This document shows, in pieces, positions 25,668 through 35,184 of a DNA stretch of 64,000 nucleotides (its first letter is position 1; each line of letters opens with the position of its first letter). This DNA comes from UBA6168 sp964573725. GTDB lineage: Bacteria > Bacteroidota > Bacteroidia > Chitinophagales > Saprospiraceae. Location: positions 62,001-126,000 of the forward strand of contig CAZNLJ010000011.1 of the NCBI GenBank assembly GCA_964573725.1, given 5' to 3'. The notes under the pieces were generated by a model. That model saw nothing but the letters and a program-made list of their open reading frames with translations. It was not told the DNA's origin and made no database searches. The position numbers and the translations under genes are program-made.

Positions 25668-26054
25668 CTTTCCGGCCCCCGAAGGCTGCCTGTCCGCTCC
25701 ACCCGACCGGCCTGCCGCCGCTTTCCCGGTATGCGACCGGCACACCGCACCGGTCTACCCGGACCGGGTCACGCACCTTTTCCGGTACCTGACCTGGTCG
25801 GATTCAAGCGGCGAGCGGGGGCATTTCCTTGTCCCGGTTTTGCGGGGCGGCACGCCGTCCGGTCCTGCCCGCTGCCGGCCGGAAAACGACCCGGCGGAAG
25901 CGCCTACGGGACTCCCCCCGGGCGCAGCCTTCCGATTCCCATCGTCCCCGGTGAAAGCCTGCGGCCGGTGCCGACAAACGAAAGGGGGGGACGCAATTGC
26001 GTCCCCCCCTTTCGTTTGTCGCCACCGGTGGGCGTCCGGCAATAGGCCCATGGC
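25668..26054. other. Convergent intergenic region holding a large palindrome
   Basis: About 390 bp lies between the small orphan gene and the end of the adhesin gene. Apart from the 48-bp palindrome at 25973-26020 nothing is supported. Confidence 0.45.
25973..26020. terminator. 48-bp perfect palindrome, probable bidirectional terminator
   Basis: Two 24-bp arms are exact complements with no spacer. The left arm reads GACAAACGAAAGGGGGGGAC followed by GCAA; the centre is AATT. Each arm holds a run of seven Gs or Cs. It lies 34 bp past the stop of the 1862-residue adhesin (minus strand) and about 300 bp past the small orphan gene. A very stable hairpin would form in RNA from either strand. Confidence 0.65.
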
Positions 26055-29000
26055 TTACTTGAGAATGGTCACATCCCCCCGGATGATATCCCCATCCGCA
26101 AGACTCAGCCGCAATATGTAGTAGTAAGTGCCCTGCGGAAGGTCTTTTCCGGCGTCATTGGTTCCCCGCCAATCGTTTTGGTAAGGTTTCGCCTGGTAGA
26201 CGACATCACCCCAACGATTGAAAATGATGATCTCATTGTCCGGGAACGCGTCCGGGGGGTTGTTCAACAGGATATCGAACACGAATTCGTCGTTGACTCC
26301 ATCGCCGTTCGGGGTGATTCCGTTGGGAATCTGGTCGCAATCCGCTTCGGGATTGGGTTCGATATCAATGGATAGAACCGCCGTATCGCAAAGTTCCGGG
26401 CAGGTCAGGTCGCAAATGGCGTAGGTGACCTCCATCGTGCCGGACTGACACGGTTCCCGCTCGAACCGGATCACGCCCAAGCTGTCGCTATACACCAGCC
26501 CGTAGTTGGCGGGCTGTCGGCCGACGATGGTAAAGGAGATGTTGCTGTAACTGTCATTCTGCAGCACATCGACCGCCAGTTGTGCCGTAGTGCCGCCCAT
26601 ATCCGCCTGGTCGGGCAGGGCTTTCGGAAGCGTCTGTCCGATGGTGACGCTGGCGGAAGCGGTATCGTAGTTCGGGCAATTGCCCAGGGAAAGGATCCAG
26701 AGGAAAGTGTTTTCACCCGCCACCAGCCCGGAAGCGAAGGTGGATTCCGACTGGTCGGACTCGAAGTCCGCACCGGACGGAGAGACCCACTGCCCGGTCG
26801 CTCCGGCCGGCAGGTTGCCCAGCAGGAAGGCGGAGGGGTCGCAATCGGTATAATCCACCTGGGCCGTAGCGGCAGGTCCATCGCCGGCCGGTACCACTTC
26901 GAAGGCGAAGGGTTCACTCTCGCAGTTGTTGGCCGGATTGAAGACCGTCAGGGTGAACACACCGGGTGCGTCCACCAGCAGGGTGTCGGCACCGGATAGC
27001 AGGGCGCCGTTGCCGTCCGTCCAGGTATAGGTCAGGCCGGATGCGGTCCCGGTCACGACGGCCGGCACCACCAGTTCCTCCTGCAGGCAGCCTATCTCGG
27101 ACACCGGTTCCATATCGACGAGCGGAGGGATGGCGTTGTCCACGACGGTGACCGTATCGGCGGACTGGCACCCGTTGTCCTGGTAGGTGACCGTCAGGAC
27201 ATACACGCCGGCCGGCACCGTCACGACGGGCTGACCGGCCTGGCCCGGATCAACCGTACCGGAAAGGGCTGTCCAGGACACCGTGGCATTGGCGAGGGTG
27301 GACGCTTCCGCCGACAGGTTCACCGAAGCCTGGAGGCAATCGGTGGAATCCGGCTGCCCGGCATCGGCGACCGGTGTATCGAAATCCTCCGTCACCACCA
27401 CCAGGTCCGTCTTGCTGCAGCCGTTGGTGTTGGAGGTCACGGTCAGGGCATAGGTCCCGGCTTGCTGGACCGTCGGTTGCAGGCCGGTCGGATCCTGGAT
27501 GGGAAGCCCGGGTGGGACGGAAGTCCAACTTACCGTCGCATCGGACACATTGGCGCTTCCCGGCAGGACGATCGTGGGGTGGAGGCAGGTCAGGGCGGTA
27601 TCGCTCCCGGCATTCACGATCGGCGGGACCTTGTCTTCCTGGACCTGGACCTGGTCGGTATTCACGCATCCGGTCACGGTATCCTGTACCGTCAGGGTGT
27701 AGGTTCCCGGACAAGCGACGACCGGTTCGAAGGAGCCGTTGCCGGTGATGCAACCCAGGCCGGGTCCGGACCAGTTCAGGATCAGGTGCGTATCATCCGC
27801 GGCGCTGCCTTCCAGCTGCGGATTCCCGAAACAGGTGATGAACATATCCATGCCTGCTTCTATGATGGGCGGGGCGGTCAGGTCCTCCACCGTGACCGAG
27901 GCCGTTTGGGTACAGCCGTTCTGTTGGTTCGTCACCACCAGGGTGTAGGTTCCCGCCTCTGCGACAGCGGCGGCGGAATCGGCGGAAACCGGCAGCAGGG
28001 TATTGTCCAGCCATTGGTAGCTGAAATTGTTACCGAAGGAAGACCCGCCGGCATCCAGCACGGCCTGGGCCAGGAGGCAGGTGAGGTCGTTCGACGCATT
28101 GGCGGCGGCCGTGGGTGCCAGGGTGTCCTGGGTGACCACCACGTTCGAAAAAGCCTTGCAACCGTTCGAGGTATCCGTCACCTCCAGCTGGTAGGTGCCT
28201 GCGGCATCGACCACCGGCTGCAGGGAATTGATACCCGACACGATACTGCCGCCGGTCCAATGGTACTGGTAGTTCGGTCCTGCGGACGACCCGGCGCCGT
28301 TCAAGGACAAGGTGGGGAAAGTACAGTCCAGGATCCCGCCCGGCCCGGCGACGGCCGTCGGTTTGAGGGTATCCGCCATGACCTGCACCTGTGATTGCGC
28401 CGTGCAGCCGTTGTTCTGGTCGGTCACCACCAATTGGTAAATGCCGGCGCCACAGGCGGTGGTGTTCGCCGTTGAGGCGCTTCCGCAGATTTCCCCGTTG
28501 ATCAGGGTATTCCACTGGTAGGTGTAGTTCGGCCCTACGCTCGTGCCGGGACCGCCGATACCAACCTCCACATCGTTGCAGCCGAGGCCGGCCGTCTGGC
28601 CGGCGTCCGCTTCCGGAAGCACGAGGTCCGCCTCCACAAACACACTGTCCGTACCCTGGCATCCCGATTGGGGGGAAGTCTGGGTCAGGAAATACCAACC
28701 GGAAGCGGTCACCAGCGGGGTCAGGCCGGTTTCGGAGCCGGGAACGATTTGCCCGCCTCCCGGCCCCACCGTCCACAGGGGCGTGAAACCGGCGGGGGAT
28801 TGGGTGCCGTTCAGTACCACCGTATCGGACAGGCAGGTGATGGTGACGGATTCACCGGCCTCCGGTACGGGAATCTGCGGGGAACTCACGCAGACGGTGT
28901 CCCGGTCCACACAACCGGTAGTGTTGTTGGACACCGTCAGTCGCCAGCAAGTGCCGCCGACGACCGTCGGACTCGTCGTACCTTGTCCTCCCGTTATGAT

Positions 29001-31643
29001 CCCGCTTCCGGTGACGCCTTGCCACAGCAAGGTCACATCCTGGAGCGGGTCGAATTGGGATTGGTTGCCGTTCAGGGTGATGAAAGGAAAATCCGCACAA
29101 GAGAAAGAGGTGTCCACACCCGCATGGGCGAAGGTCCCGGTGGCGGAATAGCCGACGGAAAAATCAAGCTCCAGTTTGAGGGTGGGATTGGATACATCGG
29201 TGACCGTCACGAAGTATTGTCCCACATCCAATCCGCTTTGGTCCTGGCTGGTCGGCACCACATCGCTACCGGCCCAGTTGTACAGGTAATTTCCGGAACC
29301 ACCCACCACACTGAGGTCGATGGCGCCATCGGGTGCGGAAGCACATTCGACCGGGGTCACGACCGCATCCAGGAGCGACAGGACCGCATTGACACAGACC
29401 GACCCGGCGGAAGGTTCGAGGTTCAGGTTGGCGTTGCCGGTAGTGGCGCTGTTGACGGTAATGCCGGCCGGAAAACCGGAGGCCGTGATCTGGCTGCATT
29501 CCCCGGGCAGGCCGATGATGGCGAAACACAACTGGAAAACGGAGGTGCCGTCGGGCAACGTAGTGCCCTGGATCATATTGTTGGAAGTCCAGTCGATGAC
29601 CAACTGGCCGTTGCCGACCAGGCCGGGACTGGCATCGTAACTGCCCGCCGTGAAGTTGGGAAGATTTCCCGTAGGTACGATATCCTGGAAATCCAGGATT
29701 TCCGGATTCCAGTTGATGGTGTACAGGGTATGGGTCAGCTGGTTGAAGTTCTTGACCTTTACAGCCATGCAAAGGGATGACCCCAAACCGCCGAACAGGT
29801 TGGGAAAGTTCACCTCGAAGATGAAGGGGTTGTCGACGCAAACCTGGCCGGGCTGGCCGTTCAGGCCGACGTTGGTATTGTTGGAGGTGGTGGTTTCGAT
29901 GTTGACCGGCCAGGGAACATCCTGGATGCTGACCTCCGTACATTGGTCCGGATTGCCGATGAGCTGGAAGCACATGCTGAAGATGGTGCTCCCGTCGGGC
30001 TGGGACACCCCGGCCGGACTGGACCAATCTACCCCTACCACCCCGATGGAGGAAGCCTGTACCGTCAGGAAATTGCCGGCATCCAGGCCGGGAAGGTTGA
30101 AATTGCTCACACCGGTGAATGCCAGGACCGACGGCTCCCAGGTGACGGAGAACTGCATCCCGGTGATGTCGTCGAAATCCTGGACCGTGAAGTTGACGCA
30201 GACGTTTTCACCGGGCGTCCCGCTGCCGGAGGAAACGGCGATGGTCGGATAGGACAATTCGCAGATCGACACCTGTCCGTTGTTGTTGTTGATGCCGATG
30301 TTCACCACTTGTCCGCCGAACTTATCCACCAATATCGGGTTGACGACCGCCACGGTCGTATTGGTACCTGAGGCACCGACGGCCGTGAAATGCAGCCGCA
30401 TCAGGATGAAATCGTCCGGCAGGGTGCAGCCCAGGCCGAAAGAGGTCCAGTCCATGCTGAGCCGACCGGGCTCCGGCTGGGTCAATCCGTTGGAAAACGG
30501 GTTGCAGGGAGCCGATTGCGGATAGGTCACATCCGTCAGGTCAATGACGCCGGAATTCCATTTCAGGTTGAAAATGAGCTTGGAGATGGTGGTGAAATCC
30601 GAGACGGTGACATCCACCGTGAAGGTCTCGCCAGGACAGACCGCCTTGTCCTCCACATCCATGGTGATCCCGTCCGGGTTGAAACAGTTGACGGTCACCT
30701 CCCCTTCCTGTTGCAGCAGCCCGATGTTGACCCCGCTGTTGGGATCGCTGGTCACCGCATTGATGACTTCGACCGGCACCGGGAGGTTGGCCCCTACATA
30801 TACCGGGGAGGATTGCCCGCAGTCCCCGACGATATCGAAACATACCTGCAGGATTTGGGTGCCGTCCAACAGGGAAACCCCTGCGCTGAGGTTGGAGTCG
30901 TAGAACAACGCGTTCAGGATGCCCTGTGTAGTCTGTGTCGCGCCGATGAAGTAATTGCCCGTCAGTCCCATGGTCAGGTGGCTGTTGTACTGCAGGACGG
31001 CCGTATCCCAGAAGACGGCGAATTCGAAGGAGACGATATTGTCGAAATCCTCCACCTCGAAATCCAGGCAGACCACATCCCCGGTGAATCCGTCTCCGGA
31101 GGAAATGTTGACGGTCAGCGGGTCGGTACCGACCGAAACGAAGCTGTTCTGTACGAAATCGCCGATATCGTTGCAGTTGGAGCTGACCCTTTTCACGACG
31201 ATGTCCATCGGGGAATCCGTGATTTCCACAAAAGTGTGTTTCCCGTAAGTGGTGGTGGCGATGAAACAGATGTCGAAAATCGTCTGGCCGTCGGGAAACA
31301 GCGTCACACCGGTGGTGGCGGTATTACAGGGCAGGAGATTGGACCAATCGAGGGTGAGGATGCCGTCATCGGTCATGCTCAGGTCGAAATCGGACAGGTC
31401 CAATGCCGTCACCTGGGCGCTGATGTTCGTCACCTGCTGGAATGTCAGGACGCCGGGGTCCCATTGCAGGGTGAAGGAAGCGCTGAGGATATCCGTGAAA
31501 TTGTCCACTTCCATGGAGAGGCAGACCTGGTCCCCTTCATCGGCCACCACCTGGGCGGGGGATAGCCGGAAGGTCGGCTGTGCGAGGGCGGCCCCTTGCA
31601 GCAAGGTTACCAGGATACCAGTAAGGATCAGAATTCTATTCAT
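26055..31643 (-). CDS. Giant secreted adhesin: cohesin-like repeats, PKD/Ig-like repeats, T9SS type B sorting domain
   Basis: A 1862-residue cell-surface protein. A signal peptide (1-21) is followed by five cohesin-like modules of about 145 residues each (roughly 23-755). Each contains a phrase like VCLSMEVDNFTDILSASFTL and then LQWDPGVLTF, and ends at a pattern like NIGLNGQPGQVCV. One SprB-type repeat (about 757-835) comes next. Nine Ig/PKD-like repeats follow (about 850-1680), each with a phrase like PTAVAGPGGILDC and a NGC...VVVTQD end. The last 100 residues (IPNGITPNGDGVNDEF, IIIFNRWGDVVYQ) form the gliding-motility-type (type B) C-terminal signal for the type IX secretion system. Role: probably adhesion or surface scaffolding. 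The PorP/SprF gene 138 bp upstream is its likely export or anchoring partner. Confidence 0.9.
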   Translation of the reverse strand: MNRILILTGILVTLLQGAALAQPTFRLSPAQVVADEGDQVCLSMEVDNFTDILSASFTLQWDPGVLTFQQVTNISAQVTALDLSDFDLSMTDDGILTLDWSNLLPCNTATTGVTLFPDGQTIFDICFIATTTYGKHTFVEITDSPMDIVVKRVSSNCNDIGDFVQNSFVSVGTDPLTVNISSGDGFTGDVVCLDFEVEDFDNIVSFEFAVFWDTAVLQYNSHLTMGLTGNYFIGATQTTQGILNALFYDSNLSAGVSLLDGTQILQVCFDIVGDCGQSSPVYVGANLPVPVEVINAVTSDPNSGVNIGLLQQEGEVTVNCFNPDGITMDVEDKAVCPGETFTVDVTVSDFTTISKLIFNLKWNSGVIDLTDVTYPQSAPCNPFSNGLTQPEPGRLSMDWTSFGLGCTLPDDFILMRLHFTAVGASGTNTTVAVVNPILVDKFGGQVVNIGINNNNGQVSICELSYPTIAVSSGSGTPGENVCVNFTVQDFDDITGMQFSVTWEPSVLAFTGVSNFNLPGLDAGNFLTVQASSIGVVGVDWSSPAGVSQPDGSTIFSMCFQLIGNPDQCTEVSIQDVPWPVNIETTTSNNTNVGLNGQPGQVCVDNPFIFEVNFPNLFGGLGSSLCMAVKVKNFNQLTHTLYTINWNPEILDFQDIVPTGNLPNFTAGSYDASPGLVGNGQLVIDWTSNNMIQGTTLPDGTSVFQLCFAIIGLPGECSQITASGFPAGITVNSATTGNANLNLEPSAGSVCVNAVLSLLDAVVTPVECASAPDGAIDLSVVGGSGNYLYNWAGSDVVPTSQDQSGLDVGQYFVTVTDVSNPTLKLELDFSVGYSATGTFAHAGVDTSFSCADFPFITLNGNQSQFDPLQDVTLLWQGVTGSGIITGGQGTTSPTVVGGTCWRLTVSNNTTGCVDRDTVCVSSPQIPVPEAGESVTITCLSDTVVLNGTQSPAGFTPLWTVGPGGGQIVPGSETGLTPLVTASGWYFLTQTSPQSGCQGTDSVFVEADLVLPEADAGQTAGLGCNDVEVGIGGPGTSVGPNYTYQWNTLINGEICGSASTANTTACGAGIYQLVVTDQNNGCTAQSQVQVMADTLKPTAVAGPGGILDCTFPTLSLNGAGSSAGPNYQYHWTGGSIVSGINSLQPVVDAAGTYQLEVTDTSNGCKAFSNVVVTQDTLAPTAAANASNDLTCLLAQAVLDAGGSSFGNNFSYQWLDNTLLPVSADSAAAVAEAGTYTLVVTNQQNGCTQTASVTVEDLTAPPIIEAGMDMFITCFGNPQLEGSAADDTHLILNWSGPGLGCITGNGSFEPVVACPGTYTLTVQDTVTGCVNTDQVQVQEDKVPPIVNAGSDTALTCLHPTIVLPGSANVSDATVSWTSVPPGLPIQDPTGLQPTVQQAGTYALTVTSNTNGCSKTDLVVVTEDFDTPVADAGQPDSTDCLQASVNLSAEASTLANATVSWTALSGTVDPGQAGQPVVTVPAGVYVLTVTYQDNGCQSADTVTVVDNAIPPLVDMEPVSEIGCLQEELVVPAVVTGTASGLTYTWTDGNGALLSGADTLLVDAPGVFTLTVFNPANNCESEPFAFEVVPAGDGPAATAQVDYTDCDPSAFLLGNLPAGATGQWVSPSGADFESDQSESTFASGLVAGENTFLWILSLGNCPNYDTASASVTIGQTLPKALPDQADMGGTTAQLAVDVLQNDSYSNISFTIVGRQPANYGLVYSDSLGVIRFEREPCQSGTMEVTYAICDLTCPELCDTAVLSIDIEPNPEADCDQIPNGITPNGDGVNDEFVFDILLNNPPDAFPDNEIIIFNRWGDVVYQAKPYQNDWRGTNDAGKDLPQGTYYYILRLSLADGDIIRGDVTILK

Positions 31644-31781
31644 CGCTCGATTTATGATTTGGGACGATTGTTTCCATGGTTTCGAAGGCAGGGGCCTCCG
31701 GCTGGTTTCCGGGATTCCGCAGGAAGGGGTCAGGGGTTTTGCTCAGGTTCCGGGGTTACAGGGGGGGAAGCGAGCGGCCGC

Positions 31782-32741
31782 TCACTGTTCCATGGACCAG
31801 GTGATGTTGATTTCATGCGCACCCCCTGTGTACGGGCCGAAGGAGGTGAAGAAATAATCGAAGCCGTAACCGATCTGGATATTCTTGTCGAAACCGAGGT
31901 TTTCCCCGATGGAGACCCCGGTTTCCAGGTGGATACTGCGGGCGGTGGACCCTCCCATTCCGATCCAGAAATTGGAAGCCATCTGGTAGCGGAGGTTGAA
32001 GTCGACGTTCACGGGGGCGTTGCGCACATATTTCACCCAAACGGATGGTTCCAGGAATGCATCCCCCCGCAGGAACTTGTACAAACCGGCCATGGCGTAA
32101 TAATGCTGGACCCGTTGGGTGTAGAACTCCCCGTTCTCGTTGCGGAAGGCGAGGTCCAACCCGATTACCTGCGGCACGGAGACGCCGCCGTACACATAAT
32201 CGCCGGAAAGAAAGCCCCGGTCCATCCGTTTGTAGGCGAACAAGCCGACCCCGACATCCGGGTGCATGGCCGACTGGTCGTTGGCCAGGATGTCATTGGC
32301 TTGGCGAAGCCGGATTTGGGAAGCGTTGACCCGATATTGGACGGCACCGACCGAAAGGGCGGCGGCCACACCACCGTAATAGGGGTCTCCGGTGACCAAT
32401 CCTCCTACCCGACCGTAAACCCCCGTGAATCCGGTTGGTCCCGTGCGGTCGTCGACCAGGTGCCCGCCGGCGACCAAGGCGACCGGATTGGCATCGGTGT
32501 AGACGAAATCCCCCCGGATGACGGCGGTGGATGGTGCGGCTTCGATACCGGACCATTGGCTTCTGTAGGAGGCTCCGAACGCCAGGTTATGTTCGTTGGT
32601 GAAGTAGTTGCGGCCGATGGCCGCCGGGTTGAGGATGGTCTGGCTTTCCCGGTATTGGCTGAATAAGGATAATTGTTGTGCAGCACAAAAGGTAGGACCG
32701 GCCAGGAAAATGGCCAATACAAGCTGTCGTAACCTGTTCAT
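31782..32741 (-). CDS. PorP/SprF-family T9SS outer-membrane protein
   Basis: A 319-residue outer-membrane beta-barrel of the PorP/SprF family, required in other Bacteroidota for export or attachment of T9SS type B cargo. It has a signal peptide (about 1-21, ending FCAAQ). The family opening LSLFSQYRESQTILNPAAIG follows, then FGASYRSQWSGIEAAPSTA, repeated Tyr/Gly strands and a C-terminal HEINITWSMEQ. I start at the ATG at 32741, because the upstream frame to 32852 precedes two good promoter boxes. The gene lies 138 bp before the cohesin-repeat adhesin on the same strand, so the two form a functional pair. Confidence 0.9.
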   Translation of the reverse strand: MNRLRQLVLAIFLAGPTFCAAQQLSLFSQYRESQTILNPAAIGRNYFTNEHNLAFGASYRSQWSGIEAAPSTAVIRGDFVYTDANPVALVAGGHLVDDRTGPTGFTGVYGRVGGLVTGDPYYGGVAAALSVGAVQYRVNASQIRLRQANDILANDQSAMHPDVGVGLFAYKRMDRGFLSGDYVYGGVSVPQVIGLDLAFRNENGEFYTQRVQHYYAMAGLYKFLRGDAFLEPSVWVKYVRNAPVNVDFNLRYQMASNFWIGMGGSTARSIHLETGVSIGENLGFDKNIQIGYGFDYFFTSFGPYTGGAHEINITWSMEQ

Positions 32742-33380
32742 GGGACAATGAATTTTAATGGCTGCAAATGTAGGAAAATACTGGAACCCAGTTTTTGTAT
32801 TGCAAAAATAATGATTCATCAGCGAGATGGCTTCGTCGTCCCTTGCTGCCATGACTGTGCCAAAAGGAAGCGGACCAGCTCTTCATATCTTAATTGTTTT
32901 CATATTTTTCCCTTCCCGACAAAAAAAGTCGGAAGCGAACGTGGATATGCTCCGTTCAGCGCCTTTTGCGGGTACCGGAACCCCGCCCCTTCCCCTCCAA
33001 CCGGCACATATCGTCCGCATCCGGGGAAGGCTACCCGCAAAACGAATCCGCCCGCTTGTTCCGGCTCCCCGATCTTCCGGTGGCGCGCCCCGATCTTGTC
33101 GTCGGATACACCCGCCGCCGCGATTCCGGCCAGGTCTCCCTCGATGTCCATCAATAGGAAGGGTATCCCTTTTCCGCAAATTGTTACGCCGACACCGGCA
33201 GGGTCCTGGTCTTTGCGGAACCGCCGGTCGGCCCGCGCGGGTTCGAGGTCCGCAACGGGATTCGGGCAAGGCCCCCGGCCCGATGTCGTCACCCCGGAAA
33301 GGGTACCGCTCGCGCAGGATATCCTGCAAGGTGTTGTCTCCTTGGTCCCTATCCGAAAGTGGTGCTTAGCCCGCGGATGC
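32742..33380. other. Gene-less interval upstream of the PorP/SprF gene
   Basis: About 640 bp. The first 100 bp is AT-rich and carries two -7 elements for the PorP/SprF gene. The remainder is GC-rich with only antisense or random frames. Confidence 0.4.
32765..32772 (-). promoter_or_regulatory. -7 promoter element of the PorP/SprF-adhesin operon
   Basis: TACATTTG on the minus strand, 24 bp before the PorP/SprF ATG. A second match (TATTTTTG) sits at 32803-32810. Either could start the operon; no clean -33 box is visible. Confidence 0.45.
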
Positions 33381-34298
33381 CTACCGCTGTTTGTTCCATT
33401 GGCCGACCCGGCGCCGGTACTTCCGTTCGTCCATTTCCCATCCGTCCAGCGACAAGGTCCCTTCGAGGTACGCCTCCAGATCCGGCGCCATAAGATCCGG
33501 AAAAAAATCAAGGCCGGTCCGTCGCTCCACCGAATCGATAGCCACCGCGAAATCGGTCAGCGGCGCATCCGAAACTTCGTTCGGCACCAGGAAGGCGATC
33601 GCTTTCTGCGTCGGCTCCCGCAAATCCAGCAACACCCGATAGAATAGACGCGGCACGGCCACCCGGTTGTCGCCGAGATATTCCCGGATCCCCGGTTCCA
33701 GCACAGGACCGGTCACCACGTAGAGATGGCCTGCCTCGTTCGCCCAAGCCCGGGTCAATTCCTCCAATTCGCGCCAAATGCCGTGGTTGAAGCCGGGTGC
33801 CTGGGGGGCGATGTTGCTCAGGTAGAACGTCTCCGACATGGCGGTACGGGAAAAGGCCATGTCCGCCGCCGGCACCAAATGCCCCCTGTCCCAATAACTT
33901 CCGGCATAATCCGCCGGTTGCGCACTTCCGCCGGATACCAGGGGATCCGCCCGGAAATCGTCGGTCCGCGCCACCCGCCGCTCCTGCAGCCTCGACCGGG
34001 TCAACTCGTAAGCGACCCATTCGGCCAGTTCGTAACGCTCCGCATAGGACAACGCATAATGCCGGTGCCGCACCAGCTGCCCTTGCTTCCGGGTCGGCAG
34101 GAAATACAGTTCGTCTTCCGGCCCCCGCCGCAAATCCTCCCGATCCGCCGACACCGGCGTTTCATCCGCCAGCCGCGCATAGTGCTTGAAGGCCAGCCAT
34201 AGCAGGATCAACAACACCGGAAACAATCCGGTGCGTACCAATTGCCCCATACGGCGGGACCGGCTGCCGCGATGATGGTTCCTTCGAAACTTGGCCAT
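33381..34298 (-). CDS. Membrane-anchored DNA/RNA non-specific endonuclease (NucA/EndoG type)
   Basis: A 305-residue beta-beta-alpha-metal nuclease. The signature YWDRGHLVPAADM (135-147) carries the catalytic His140 in DRGH. The downstream SNIAPQAPGFNHGIWRELE block has the Asn that binds Mg2+ (Asn171) and the Glu of the second helix. A single N-terminal helix (about 22-38) preceded by many Arg residues anchors it with the domain outside the cytoplasm. The frame is open to 34448, but the ATG at 34298 gives a compact anchor and avoids a low-complexity extension. Likely roles are digestion of extracellular nucleic acids or defence of the cell surface. It stands alone, with almost 900 bp of non-coding DNA upstream. 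Confidence 0.88.
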   Translation of the reverse strand: MAKFRRNHHRGSRSRRMGQLVRTGLFPVLLILLWLAFKHYARLADETPVSADREDLRRGPEDELYFLPTRKQGQLVRHRHYALSYAERYELAEWVAYELTRSRLQERRVARTDDFRADPLVSGGSAQPADYAGSYWDRGHLVPAADMAFSRTAMSETFYLSNIAPQAPGFNHGIWRELEELTRAWANEAGHLYVVTGPVLEPGIREYLGDNRVAVPRLFYRVLLDLREPTQKAIAFLVPNEVSDAPLTDFAVAIDSVERRTGLDFFPDLMAPDLEAYLEGTLSLDGWEMDERKYRRRVGQWNKQR

Positions 34299-35184
34299 TC
34301 CGTCTTTGGTTTCCGGCAGTTCGTTCTCAAACGATACCTGACCGGACAAAGGTATGTGTGGAGGTTTTTTTCCTGCTTTCTTTCCTGGAAAAGGCCGGCT
34401 TGCCGACCCTTTCTGCGCGACCGTAAAATTAAGGCGATTGCGGGACAACTTTCCGCTCGGCTACCGGAAATCGTGACCCACGCACTCCTCGCCCCAAGCA
34501 CCCGCCCCGCATGGCCGATTGGCGGTGTCGGCGACGCCCGCCCCGCCTCCTCGCTCCGACCACGCCGTTCCGAAACCGGAAACGGGCAGCTCCGGCCGCT
34601 CGTATCGCCAAAATCGGTTCCAGGGGCGCGTAGCAATAATCGTTTGCGGAATTATGCGTCGGCAAAAGTACACCGCCTCCCCCGGCAAGCATCTTCCCGA
34701 TCCGGCCGACGTCGGTCGCTGCGTGGAACAGTTACGGGTATGACCGGGGCGTGTCGCTTTCCGACCGGTGCATGTCACCGCCCGGGTACGGAAGCGGTCT
34801 GCCTGCGGAGCCGGGGCACATCCCGGGCGTGGCGGGGAAGTCGCAGGGACACGGTATTTCCGGTGGCTGGCGGACAGGCCGGGCATGCCTGCCCGGTTCA
34901 TGCGGGAGTAGGAACGGGCGGACCCATCGGGGCAGGATGGATGGGTAACGTTCCCGACAATCGTTTGACAACCATCAGCGTACAGCGCCGCCTCCCGGGT
35001 ACGGCCCCGAACCAGGAAAGGAATCCCGTCCCCGGCCGGTGCCGGCATCCGCTCCCGAGTACCGGGAATCATGCCCTCGACTCCTGGTGCGGCAATCGAC
35101 CTCGGGCGTACCTATCCCGTTCGCAAGGTTTTTACGAAAAGGAGGCACCGGCGCGCCGGCAGCCGATCCGGCCAATACCGGCTG
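34299..35184. other. 886-bp gene-less interval upstream of the nuclease gene
   Basis: No supported gene. It contains one exact -7-like element on the minus strand, TACTTTTG (34663-34670), with a TTG 15 nt upstream (34686-34688). It could drive the nuclease gene with a leader of about 360 nt, or a small RNA. The other frames have no family character. Confidence 0.35.
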
